DNA of 64,000 nucleotides from Pinus tabuliformis (taxonomy: Eukaryota > Streptophyta > Pinopsida > Pinales > Pinaceae), in NCBI GenBank assembly GCA_031772625.1, contig CM062811.1, positions 643,636,820-643,700,819 on the forward strand. The letters run 5' to 3'. Under the pieces are notes generated by a model. That model saw nothing but the letters and a program-made list of their open reading frames with translations. It was not told the origin of the DNA and searched no databases. Shown here piece by piece: positions 22,917-33,645 of the stretch (its first letter is position 1; each line of letters opens with the position of its first letter). Position numbers and translations under genes: made by a program.

Positions 22917-23190
22917 TGTGTTGTATATGTTTGGAATATGTTTTGTTGATGTTTTGGTATACGTACATATGTATATGGATGTAGATACCACCATGAGCTA
23001 AGTTATAAAGCTCCAATAAGTGGTATGGTTTTAATCTCATCATGTTGTCATGATTTTTTTCTTTTGAGTAGGTCATTCAATGTAAATACTGCAACGAGAT
23101 AAGTTATAAAGATCCATGGGAAATATGTTTTCTTTTCAGTGGTTTTACTGAGGTCTTAGTGTGTTTTAACACTGAGGACGGTGTTCCCCA

Positions 23191-23203
23191 AGGGGGAGGG
23201 GTC
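23191..23203 (+). other. Polypurine tract of element A
   Basis: AGGGGGAGGGGTC immediately precedes the TGTAACAACC start of the 3' LTR. Confidence 0.85.
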
Positions 23204-25849
23204 TGTAACAACCCCTGGTTAAAATTTCATGTAATAAAAGTTAATAAAGGTAAAATAAGACCACAGTTAAGGGACACTTATTCCAAAATGAATGTTGGGA
23301 AAAAATATCCTAGTGGGCATCACTAGATGTGTTTATGGCTAAAGGACATTGGAAAGGGAAATGGGTAAGGAATTAAAAAGGAAAAAAGGTATTTTGGCAC
23401 ATTTATTTATGAAAATAAAGGAAAATAGGAGAAAAAGGTAGGTAAAAGATCACAGGTTACATGTGAGGAGGAAATTGAAGGAAAATAATGGAAAATGAAG
23501 AAAACAGAGGCCTCATTGATAAAAAGGCTTATGAGGATCAATTTGTAACCTTCTTTAAGTTTAACCTTTTGTCATTTTAGTTTTGGAGCTCTCTCATTAT
23601 TCTCTCTCTCACACACTCTTGGACACTTAGAATTTTCTTGGAGAATTCTAGATTTGGAGAAAGGAAGGGAAAACAAAGCAAAGGAAGGACCACAGGGGCT
23701 TCACTGGGGGAGAAATACCATACCATGTGCATTTATATTAGGGGATATACGTTGAGGAAAAGATGACATAATATATTGAGCATATAATAGGGGGTAAGGG
23801 GTTTATTTATTGGTAGGTATAAAAAATGGAGCTCAAAGTTAATGAAAAAATATAAAGGGGTATAAAAAATGTTAATGAAAAAATGGATACCTACAATATC
23901 TAGTGAAAGTAGAGGATTTTTTTTTTTGGCCCCACGGGGGTAGGCGAGTTGGTAATCAAAATGTGGTGATGTTTGTTAGAAAGGTGGGTTCCGTACTGAA
24001 GGTCACGAGTTCAAATCCCTCGGACTTACCCTGGAGCTGTATAGAGGGGCGGGCACAGCTCCTAGTGGTTATAGAGGTAGCAGTCAGAATCGACCCCGTG
24101 TAACGCGAGTCGCGAGGCTATCCTTGTTGCCGATTCCACTGTAATAAAAAAAGGAAAGTAGCGTTTTTTTTAAATTGGGAAGGTGTATTGGGTTCATACT
24201 GGTAGGGGGTTAAATAACGTGTTTTTTAGAGGTTTTTCCAATATGTAGTCAAATTAAGGGTATTGTTTAGTATGCCACGAATGCATGTGCTATGTCAGAG
24301 GTTCATTGAGTGAAGCCCCCGTGGGAAGGACAAGGAAAAGAAAGAAAAAAAAATAGAAAGAAAGGAAGAGAAGGATCAAGCAACTTCAGTAGGAATACTT
24401 GCAGGTAACATATTGCATGTGTGATTTCCTAGCTAGTTTTGACATGCATGGATTTGCATGTTGGTATTTGGTTCTCTAGCTATCGGTGGCATGGCATTGC
24501 CTGATTATGAAAGTGGTTTTCATCCTTGCCTTTCCTTCTTCTGGATAGCCATGGTGTGATGGGATTGTTTCTTGGTTTTGAGCTTTGGATTTTTGGATGG
24601 TTTCAGAATCTGGGGCGAAGGTGGTCTTAGGAAAATTTCCAAAGGCCTAGGAATCCCTTGATTCGTTTTGGCGGGATACATGGTAAAGCCCGAGAGTTGA
24701 TTCTCACTTTAGGGCATAGTGATCCGGTGTGGATTACGGTAAATCTTTGAGAGACAAGGAGATGAAAAATTCCTCAAGGATAGTGATGGAATTTGGAGGC
24801 ATTCCAAGCTTGGTTTGGTTTTGTGGTCTCGGTGTCAGTTTTGGTGAGATCACAGTTTGGTGAGTGTGGAGGTGGTTTAACCTATAGATTCCCTTGGTTT
24901 TTTTTGGATTGGTTTATCCATTAGATCCCACATTCATGCTTGGATAATGGCACGGGGGTGACTGGCTAAAAAAAAGATTCAGTTCAATGATGTCTATGGT
25001 CAGGTGGTACGTGGAAGTCCCAAACCTGGTTGGCTCTTGCCTATGTTTAATAAAAGCTAAGTTCTCTTCCTTTTTTACTTGTTATTATGTGGCCTTAATG
25101 TCTATTATATCATTGTTATATACATGGTTTAATGCTGGTTATAAGCATGGTTATATGACTGGTTGTAATCATGGTTATTTCATGTATTTACTTGTAACTG
25201 GAAGGATAATGGATGCAAGACCTAATTGATGTCAAAACAATTAAGGGAAGAGGGCGATGATCCTTCTTGTCAAGTATAATATTATTTATCAGTTATTTAT
25301 TCTCTACCTTCTATTCAGTCCTGTATATTTCATTGATGCCAAGTGTTTGATAGAATGTTAGTCCTGGTTGGCGATGATCAAGTCTAGTCCTCGAGCCAAT
25401 TTTTGGCTTTCAAGTCTTGTTGTCATGTAATTTATGGATTCTGAAAGCTACATGGGTTTCTGGGAAGTGATCTGGATTATGGGTTTGAAAATTTACACAA
25501 ATCCTAGTGTCACAGACACACGTCTAAGGAGAAAAGTCCCCAGACGCACCCATGCCTTGTTGTGGGAGCGATTGGAGCCTCCTAGTTGCACCCTTTTCCA
25601 TATCAAGGGAGTGTCTAGGGTTTTAATTGTCTAAAAATTAGTGGGACAAAGGGACGGGTCATGGGGATGACTGGGGAGTCTTTTGGGAGTCTTGTAGTAG
25701 GTATAGAGGGTCTATGTTGTGGATTTCCATCGATTCCACTTCCTTAAGGTCACCTAGGAGGTCAAATCTTATCATAGTAGCCCCTCATCTCATGTTTTCC
25801 TCGGGTAAGCCAGTCAAAGTGGGTAGATATGAGGGGAGGCATCATTACA
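23204..25849 (+). repeat. 3' LTR of element A
   Basis: 2646 bp from TGTAACAACC to ATTACA. Its right half matches 1-1289. It contains a SINE insertion (23928-24153). The TGTAAC start after a G-rich tract is usual for plant chromoviruses. Confidence 0.88.
23928..24153 (+). mobile_element. tRNA-derived SINE inside the 3' LTR of element A
   Basis: About 225 bp. A tRNA-like head contains a polymerase III A box (TAGGCGAGTTGGT, 23941-23953) and a B box (GTTCAAATCC, 24009-24018), followed by an unrelated body and a short A-rich tail. Flanking direct repeats GAAAGTAG plus a T-run (23905-23927 and 24154-24171) are the target duplication. SINEs are copied by LINE-encoded enzymes. The family name is not assigned. 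Confidence 0.8.
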
Positions 25850-28320
25850 ATTTCAGTCCTAAGATTGCATAAAACGCGGCCTTTAGAAATCTAATTCGAA
25901 TTAAATCATGTTCATTCAAACTCAACAATGCTTGGTAAAAGAATTGCCTACAGATTCAAGTAATTCCTATGAAAATGATTTCATAAACTTAAGCAAATTG
26001 AAATGGGAATATATTATTTTAATAATTGACCATCAACTAAGAGCTTAAGAAAAAAATAATTTAGATCTACAAAAGATTTCAAATGCTATTCAATCACACC
26101 CTAAGTACCGAATATTTGAAAACCACAACAGAATGAATATTTCAAATGCAATCACTCTATACCAATCCACACACACACACACTTCTTATCTAACTAAGAT
26201 CAATTACAAGACTTGGTTGAGGTTAATGGTGGGCCCTTGCCACGACCCGAGACAAGCTAAATTATCTCAATAAAATTTACAAACTAGAGACACATGAATT
26301 CACAAGTATAAAATATGATATCACTTATATTAAGAGTCTTTAATAAAACATGGATACAACAATTCCAAAATGAAATTAAAACAAAGTTATATAGTGTTCA
26401 TGATCACAATTCTCTTGCTTAAGCTCCTAACCCCTAACACTGGTACTTGTCCCTCTTGAAGAAATTATGGCCTAAAAAGTAACTACACGATCAAGAAAAA
26501 TAATACGAGTATGATCTGAGCTTAATTAAGATAAACCATATTCTTAACGATCACTTGTTCATTCTTTCATATCCACAAAAATATGACCCATTCTATCTTT
26601 AGGCTGAAGGAGTTGTTTTGGCTATCACGGTCATGAGAAACTGCCTCAGAGTGTTCATTAGTTTGACCGATGTCAATCCTGGAGTAAGGTACTGAACAGA
26701 GTACAAAATTAGGTATCAAATTGAGTACATAATTAGGTACCAAATTGCTGCCTAGTGCACTGTGAGAAGGATGTTGAATCATGAGTGACCTGCCAATTCA
26801 TTTAAGTATCCATTGTCATATTTAGGAACACTAGAAAAATGTCAGCCAAATTGAGTCAAAAGAGTATGAATTCATTTAGCATCTACCTGAACTAACCAAA
26901 GACATGTAAAAACAGACCTAATTATGACTCTTACCTCCATTTATGAGTTAAAATAGTTTAACCAGTATAATATGGTTTGGAGGTGGAAAAGGAGAAAAAT
27001 GGGGTAGGATATAATGAAAAATAGCAGGATAAGATGTCAAAAAGGGTGACAAAAGTAGGGCCCAAGAAATGGGCACATTTCATTAAAAAATGTAAGGGGA
27101 ATCTATTCGGTGGCCAACATGGCCAAGAGACTTGCCCTGGGCAGACCATAGGACCACAAGGATCATTTGGTTACAACGGTGGTAATTAGAAGGTGACAAG
27201 GGAGGATTTCCAAAGGGGGAAGTGTGATACCATGGAAATAATGGAGTGATCCAACATATTCAAATACCGAAGGAAAAAAAGGGCACACTAGAAAAAAGGA
27301 GGGACAAGATTCATTCAGGGATCATTCATGTAAGGAGGACGAGAATCCAGGGTAGAGGAGAAGAACACAGAAAGATTTCAAGAGGAAGGGATTACTCTAG
27401 TGGTAGCCACTTAAGAAAACCCAAGAGGGCTCGATGCCTAAGAATCACAGAGTAGTGCCTTGCATCTGGGGCTGATTAAACCATTGGGAAATAGATGGTT
27501 GAGAACTACTAGTGGGAAGAGGAACTCCAAGACTAGTAGGGTTGATAACACATGTGTAACCTAAGGCTAAGAACACAAATGTAGCACCACCAAGAGGTCC
27601 CTGGGAAGACGTTCTCTCACCCTTACCATAGTAACATCACTGATAACTCTACCTTGTTAATTTTGTAAATATCTATTGTGAAATTGAATTGAGACTCTCT
27701 ATGCTTGACGAGAACCTCTGCGTTGATGTTGAAGAGGTTAAATTCCTCTGAAGTGTAGTAGTTAGGATCTATTGCAAATACCTGAGAAAATCAACTTTGT
27801 TCATAATATGTGAGTGATAGTTGAAAACTCCTAACTAAGCTACCCCTTCAAGATCTGAATTTGGCTCGGGGATGATTGACTACAAGAAAGACTATAGAGC
27901 AAGCCAATCTAAGGTTGGGTGGAGAGTTGAAGTCCTAATCTCAATTTCTATACTTCTTTTATATGATAAGTGTTTACTTAAGCTCTTGTACACTTGAATA
28001 TTATGTAAGTGTTTATCGTGATATTAAAATTCTTATGTTAATGCATAGGAATGTTTATTTCTTGTGTGAATAATGTGGAATATTGACTTTCTATGTTATT
28101 GAGGAGGAAAGGTTTACTTCCTATAGAAATAATGAGAAATGATGATTTCTATGTGTTTGTGAGGAATGACTAACTTCTGTGTCTATTTATAATCTTGAAT
28201 TTAGTCTAATTTCTTGAGTATAAAAGATGTAACATATCTTTGTTTATTTGACCATTTCTTGTATTAACTATTCACATTAGTAGGCCTTGCATTATGGAAT
28301 TTGTTTACAAAAAGCATGTA
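25850..28320. other. Intergenic DNA, no gene recognised
   Basis: AT-rich sequence with short predicted peptides only. One place looks like an element border: a purine run AAAGGGGGAAG at about 27216-27226 followed by TGATACCATGG, as expected for a polypurine tract and 3' LTR start. No partner LTR or domain confirms it. Confidence 0.4.
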
Positions 28321-28325
28321 TTTCC

Positions 28326-28348
28326 TATATATATATATATATATATAT
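28326..28348. repeat. (TA)n microsatellite
   Basis: Uninterrupted TA dinucleotide run of about 23 bp. Confidence 0.95.
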
Positions 28349-28384
28349 GGTTTTGTTGGCCAGGATGTGTTGAACACCATATAA

Positions 28385-28725
28385 GCTCAGGAGAGGTAGC
28401 AAAGTTTTTTTAAATGCCTTGTGGGCTAATCATATATTTATACATACATATTACAAGCTCAATAGAGATAGGCCCAGGCCAAGTGCCTAGAGTCCTCGGC
28501 TAAGTCCCATTTAAATATAGGTATTCATGCATAAGCGCAGGAGAGAGAGTATTTTATATGTTTATAATATCTATGTATGGGCTCAACAGACTGCTCATTA
28601 AGCTCAGGAGGGACAACCCTCTCAATTATACATTGCAAGTTGCATATATCTACATACATACATACATATACATATACATATATGTTCTGGTATGCAACCA
28701 CCTAATCTCAGGAGGGATAGATCCT
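28385..28725 (+). repeat. Degenerate tandem repeat with CTCAGGAG core
   Basis: Variants of AAGCTCAGGAGxG at about 28385, 28459, 28533, 28598 and 28706, each followed by AT-rich DNA with TATA and CATA runs. Spacing is 65-110 bp. No coding potential. Confidence 0.6.
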
Positions 28726-28807
28726 CTATTTATATACTAAATATTAGGCGGAAGTCACGTAGAGAAAATCAACTTAGTGTTGAAGGGAATTTTTCCACAA
28801 TAAACCT

Positions 28808-28809
<2 letters not shown>

Positions 28810-28893
<84 letters not shown>
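28810..28893. repeat. (TA)n microsatellite, 84 bp
   Basis: Pure TA repeat. The IYIYIY reading frame across it is an artefact. Confidence 0.97.
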
Positions 28894-28895
<2 letters not shown>

Positions 28896-30091
28896 CGGGA
28901 TGATGGGCTATTTTTTGTGTCAAGACGGGGATGGGGAATCTGGATTGGCAGTTTTCGGAGATAAAATTATTGGCTCAGGGTGTCAGGTCTCAGTACCCTA
29001 AAGGATTTCACAAGAACACACTATGATTTTTTGGGTGAGAGACAGAGTATGAGACAGAATATGAGTCCATAAATCAATGACAAGGTTTCCATCTCAGGCC
29101 TTAGGAGTTGGAAAAACCTTAAAAGCGGCATTTATTTGATAACACAGAATTTTGATTTTACACAAGGGCCAAACCGTGGTGGGACCTGGGCCACATAACA
29201 TGACCAAGTGGGTTAGTGGTGACATGCCATTCAAGAGGAGTGCCACTTGGCATGTGTCAATGGCCTTTTTGGTGTGGAAAGTGGTCTTAAAATGAGTGAC
29301 ATGTGGTCCTCTCAAAGGAGGCCATGTGGACGACATGACATTAGAGTGATGTCATCTGAATGTCTTGGCAGGAGTGAGCAAGGTGCACTCGCAACCGGGG
29401 AGAGATTATGTCCCAAGACATAGATATTCTTGTCGGTTCATGAGTGCAAAAGTTTTTCTCACCTCGAGGGTTTGAAATGTGCCTAATGAAGTGCCAAAGG
29501 AACATGCTAAGAAACGAGGGGCCAAGACAGGAAATCCTCCTGTCATCTGACATGGAAGGATTTTTGTCTCACCTCAGGAGTTTTGCAATGGGCCTTGTAA
29601 TGTGTCAAGGATTGTGGTTGAGACCAAGATGTTATTATAATGGGAATGAGTTGATTTGCAAGCCACAGAGGGGTTCAGGGAGGGTCACAATGTGGCAAGG
29701 TGGCATGCCACATAGGCATACCATGGTGGCAACTTGTGAAAATTACTATGACATGGACCAGATAGGAGAATGAAATGGAAATGAGATGGGATGACACATG
29801 TGGACCACATGGGCGCCATGTGGCAAAACTTGATGATGTGGTAAAAAGTTATTGTCCAAAAATTTAAATGGATTTATATTTTGATCTAAGAGACACATGT
29901 AGGAAATTTTATACTGCCAGAAAGCTCTTGATGATCCAGATGCAGTGGTGATGTTTATCTTAAGTTTTTGAAGAGTTTGAAAAATAATGAAATATTTATA
30001 TCCCATTTCCATAACAAGACATTGGAAATTGGGTCAATGATATTAATGCCTTCAACCCTTAGTTTGGGATTTATGGTGGATGGGGGTGTTA
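28894..30091. other. Intergenic DNA with CATGTGG/CCACATG-rich stretch
   Basis: No gene recognised. Between 29160 and 29830 short CATGTGG, CCACATG and GGCATGCCA motifs recur. A ~117-bp imperfect duplication is visible (TTTTTCTCACCTC near 29453 and TTTTTGTCTCACCTC near 29570). It could be a fragment of an LTR, but neither end is identifiable. Confidence 0.4.
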
Positions 30092-31206
30092 CAGTTTCAT
30101 TGCTAGAGTTGCCTGCACGTAAGACTTGTGAAAATTCGCCAGTGGTTAAAATGGAAAGGCCATAAAAAACTAGTGAAATAAAGCTCCATTTGGTCAATAT
30201 GAAGCATGCATTGTAGAACAAAGAAGAAAATGTATATCTAGAATGCAGACAAGGAAAAATGGAATCTCACTTAGAAGAAACAAATTTCAAAATCCAAATA
30301 TACTGAGCAATTCAACAATGAAAAGAAAAACCCTAAAGCAGAAAATTATTTGAGAAGTATTCCAAATGACTTATCAATAACATATTTTGTTAAAAGAATG
30401 GATTTTGCTATGTTCCTGCATAGAAATTATGTAAAGAGCACCTAGGAAATTTTTAAAGCAGGGGATAGTGAGAATTTATTTAAGTTGGAGGGCTAAGAAT
30501 TTGTCTTTGCTACTCAATTTAACAACATTTTCCCTGTGGTCCCATTGTTAGAACTAGGCTTAACATTTTACCATGGGGGATCATTTTCATTGACTTGTTT
30601 CGTTGCTTGAACTGTCTGCACATATGACTCATGAAATTTCGCAAGTGGTTAAAATGAAAAAGGTCATAAATAATTGATGAAATGAAGCTCTGTTTGGTTG
30701 ATTTGAAGCATGTGGTGTAGAAAATTTAAGAGGAAAATGTAGATCCAGGATGTAGATCTGGAAAAATGGAATCTCACTCAGAAGAAACACATCTCAAAAC
30801 CCGAATATACTGAGAAATTGAATGATGAAAAGCAAAACCATAAGACTAAAAATTATTTGAGAAGTATTCCAAATGCATGTTAGGACCATGTTATCAAAGC
30901 CCAAGGAGCTCTACAAATAAATTATAAATTATTTGTTTAACAAAAGTTGCAAATTTCATTGAAAAAAGGTATATATTTCTCCAATAAAGCAATATAAATT
31001 ATAAATTGTTTGCTTATAGCCATATTGTATGTGAGTGACCATTCCCCCTTTCTATCATAGACCCAAATTATGAAATTAAATAAATATTTCACCAACGTGT
31101 TTCGATGTTAAAATTGTCTATGTATAAGACTCATGAAATTTCTCTAGTGGCTAAAATTTAAATATCATAAATAACTAGTGAAATGGAGCCTTTTTTGGTC
31201 AATTAC
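30092..31206 (+). repeat. ~503-bp tandem repeats (two and a partial third copy)
   Basis: Copies start at 30092 (GTTTCATTGCT), 30597 (GTTTCGTTGCT) and 31097 (GTGTTTCGATG), a period of about 503 bp. The conserved part runs about 280 bp in copies 1 and 2, including GAATCTCACT and ATTATTTGAGAAGTATTCC, and about 108 bp in copy 3. No ORF is conserved between copies. Confidence 0.8.
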
Positions 31207-31685
31207 TTCATTGCTTCCTTCATGTGCACATGGATGAGGAAACGGGTGACTATGATCACTTTGAAAATCTTACCTTATATAAATACCATAAGAATATTAT
31301 TGGCAAAATAATGGGTTGTAAAAAGTGGACAAAAAAAAGTACAAACAATAAATTTATTATTATTATTGTTTGATTGAGTCAAATTTTTTTACATGACAGG
31401 ATAGGACATTACAACATCTCTACCATACTAGGTTGGAGAGCGCCTCTGGACACAAATATTAAATATGAGATAAAGCCATGGATTAGTTTATTTGAATAAT
31501 AAAATTTATACCATTTTTTGGAAAGAATCTTTCAACTAATTATAACAATGATTATAGCATTTATAATCAAAATTCGCATTTATTTAAAAAACAATCTTTT
31601 ATTAAAAATGAATTAATTTTTTTTTTCATAATTAAATATTGAACAATAATAATTTAAAGTTGTATTTTGGATAGGAGGAACAATA
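31207..31685. other. AT-rich intergenic DNA
   Basis: No gene or notable repeat seen beyond short A/T runs and an ATT microsatellite near 31357. Confidence 0.6.
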
Positions 31686-32013
31686 GGTCTTGAGGGTTAG
31701 TTTAATTGATCAAGTTCTTGTCATTAAAACCATTTTGCCATTGGGATGTCACAAGGTCAATTCTCTTTAACACTCTTAGTGTTAGCTTTGTTAATGAGTT
31801 GGTAAGAAGAGATCCCTTTGGATGGATCAACCTAAATATTTATGTGGATGTAGAGGCGGAGCTTGTTAATGAGTTGGTAAGAAGTGATCCCTTTGTTAAT
31901 GAGTTGGTAAGAAGAGATCCCTTTGGATGGATCAACCTAAATATTTATGTGGATGTAGAAGCAGAGCTTGTTAATGAGTTGGTAAGAAGTGATCCCTTTG
32001 GATGGATCAACCA
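31686..32013 (+). repeat. Possible SINE-like head followed by 105-bp tandem repeat
   Basis: 31786-32013 holds two copies of a 105-bp unit plus partial flanking copies; in one frame it reads VNELVRRDPFGWINLNIYVD twice. The 100 bp before it contain a weakly tRNA-like pair of boxes (TTAGTTTAATTGATC and AGGTCAATTC), so a SINE origin is conceivable. The 108-residue ORF has no known domain and is probably chance translation of the repeat. Confidence 0.5.
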
Positions 32014-32029
32014 GTGTACACGAACCACA

Positions 32030-32600
32030 TAAAATACAATGAGAATCACTTGTAATTAGTTTTAATACCCAAATTTATGTATGAAGGTAAAGTTGGTACT
32101 TATAAATACTCCATGACCTTTTTTTGGTATTTTCAATAATAATTAGATGAGACATTAGATATGTAGTGAATATTAGTAATTAATAGCCAATAAAATCTGA
32201 TATACAATTATTAATTATCAGAAATTAATAAAATTTAATTTAAAATCATTATTAATTAGTTAAGAATTTGTCTTTCTTAAATAAACATAAATATAAGCTA
32301 AAATATTAATAAACCAGAATTAGAAACATCTCACAAAATATAACTCATTACTCTTACAAACCACTAACAAATTATTTTAAATAATTAATTTTGTTTGTAC
32401 AAACGATGTGACTAATTGAGATGTTAAAATCTGAATAAATAAAAACATTCTATTTTTAACTTTTTCTTTTTAACCTGAAACTATATAATTAAATTATTAA
32501 TGAGATTGTAAATTTTTATTATTTAAATTACATATAAAATTTAATTCTATTAAAAACCATTATAATTAATATTTACAATTTTAATGAGCAGAAATGCTGT
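32030..32600. other. Very AT-rich intergenic DNA
   Basis: Dominated by AATTA/TTAAT runs. No gene, element end or repeat unit recognised. Confidence 0.7.
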
Positions 32601-32603
32601 GCT

Positions 32604-32753
32604 TCCGTTATTGTCGGCTAGTCGGATAGGATACCTGGTTTTCACGCAGGCGACCCGGAGGCAAAACCCGTCTACCGGAGTTGGATTGTTTGATTCCCGA
32701 GAAGGACTTATCGTAGTAAAAGTATGACCCAGGTTCGAATGCCGGCAACGGAA
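32604..32753 (+). pseudogene. tRNA-Glu(TTC) pseudogene split by a 67-bp insertion
   Basis: 32604-32658 matches the 5' three-quarters of plant tRNA-Glu: acceptor TCCGTTA, D arm, and an anticodon arm CCTGG-TTTTCAC-GCAGG with TTC anticodon. The T-arm end and acceptor resume at 32726-32753 (GGTTCGAAT, then CAACGGA and discriminator A). The 67-bp insert is flanked by GACCCGG and GACCCAG, a 7-bp near-perfect duplication. Mismatches in the acceptor, anticodon and T stems indicate a non-functional gene. Confidence 0.75.
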
Positions 32754-32907
32754 CTAGGCTTCTTAATTTACGAGTAGGGCGTATCATAGTAAGAGCAGGT
32801 GGGATATGAGAATTGGACTTGGATTCATTGATAATGAAAGTTACAGCAAATCGTTCAAAGATTACAGGTGGCATCCTCAACATATGGTTACCTACCCTCT
32901 CGTCGCG

Positions 32908-32924
32908 GCTGGAATAGCTCAGTT

Positions 32925-32957
<33 letters not shown>

Positions 32958-32981
32958 GAGGTTCAAGCCCTCCTTCTAGCG
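32908..32981 (+). tRNA. tRNA-Asn(GTT)
   Basis: A complete 74-nt cloverleaf. The acceptor GCTGGAA pairs with TTCTAGC (one G-U), the D arm is GCTC/GAGC, the anticodon arm is TGTGG-CTGTTAA-CCACA with GTT at 32942-32944, and the T arm is GGAGG-TTCAAGC-CCTCC. It decodes asparagine AAC/AAU codons. The A box (TAGCTCAGTTGG) and B box (GGTTCAAGCCC) for RNA polymerase III are inside the gene. No T4 terminator follows at once; the first T-run is about 60 bp downstream. The nuclear type differs from the plastid tRNA-Asn I know. It is also the primer tRNA of element B. Confidence 0.95.
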
Positions 32982-33012
32982 CATTATATCACATAAATTT
33001 AGGCATCCTCAA

Positions 33013-33635
33013 ACGAGCTCAGAAGAGAGATTGACGTTGAATTTTTATTTGGGTTTTTAGATAAGATAAGATATTGATGTCTATTTCTTATTTGGGCTTT
33101 TAGGGTTTTTAGATAAGATAAGATATTGATGTCTATTTCTTATTTGGGCTTTTAGGGTAAATCTGTTAATCATAAGGGTTTTTAGATAAGAGATTGATGT
33201 CTATTTCTTATTTGGGTTTTTAGGGTAAATGTGTTTACCATAAGGGTTTTTAGACAAGAGATTGATGTTTGTTTCTTATTTGGGTTTTTAGGGTAAATGT
33301 GTTAACCACAAAGCCGGAGGTTCAAGTCATCTTTTTTCTTATTTGGGTTTTTAGGGTAAATGTGTTAATCACAAGGTCGGAGGTTCAAGTTCTCTTTCTA
33401 GTGTCTTACGTTTTATATCATATAAGTTTAGGCATGATCAAGGTTTTTAGTCAAGAGATTGATGTCTATTTCTTATTTGGGTTTTTAGGGTAAATATGTT
33501 AACCACAAGGTCGGAGGTTCAAACTCTTTTTCTTATTTGGGTTTTTAGGGTAAATGTGTTAATCACAAGGTTGGAGGTTCAAGTTCTCTTTTTAGTGTCT
33601 TACGTTTTATATCATATAAGTTTAGGGATGATCAA
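33013..33635 (+). repeat. Tandem array containing tRNA-Asn 3'-half fragments
   Basis: Units of about 60-190 bp carry GAGATTGATGTCTATTTC, then TTATTTGGGTTTTTAGGGTAA and a decayed tRNA-Asn 3' half starting TTAACCACAAGG. The longest fragments (33360-33403 and 33557-33597) run through GGAGGTTCAAG and CTAG/TTAGTG into a copy of the tRNA gene's 3' flank (ATATCATATAAGTTTAGG). Shorter copies start near 33168, 33233, 33301 and 33497. The array therefore seems to have grown from the end of the adjacent tRNA gene. No copy has a 5' half, so none can be a tRNA. Confidence 0.85.
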
Positions 33636-33645
33636 ACAAGGCCAC

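Larger units (their letters stand above)
1..25849 (+). mobile_element. Element A: Ty3/gypsy chromovirus (Tekay/Del-like), 5' end outside window
   Basis: Degenerate LTR retrotransposon and the outermost member of the nest. Bases 1-1289 match 24562-25849, giving a partial 5' LTR and a complete 3' LTR. Internal order is primer site, gag with one zinc knuckle, protease, start of RT, a 17.7-kb interruption (element B), end of RNase H, integrase, then a chromodomain-like C-terminus and a polypurine tract. About 1 kb of RT/RNase H is missing where B sits. By-eye divergence between the LTRs is about 15%, so the insertion is old. Lineage is inferred from the integrase and the VKVQWKHF-type tail, which is typical of Tekay/Del chromoviruses. 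Confidence 0.88.

Noticed and set aside
22656-23076. Minus-strand ORFs at the end of element A pol
   Set aside because: Antisense to the integrase tail and chromodomain-like segment.
28692-28964. 90-codon ORF with an IYIYIY stretch
   Set aside because: Created by an 84-bp TA microsatellite.
31706-32032. 108-codon repeat protein
   Set aside because: Open only because the 105-bp repeat length is a multiple of three; no domain and no flanking gene signals.
33030-33570. TTTAGGG units resembling plant telomere repeat
   Set aside because: Only one TTTAGGG per ~60-bp unit, within a larger repeated phrase; not a run of telomere repeats.
33000-33640. CRISPR-like array
   Set aside because: Units are irregular in length and spacing, derive from a tRNA gene end, and the genome is clearly eukaryotic.
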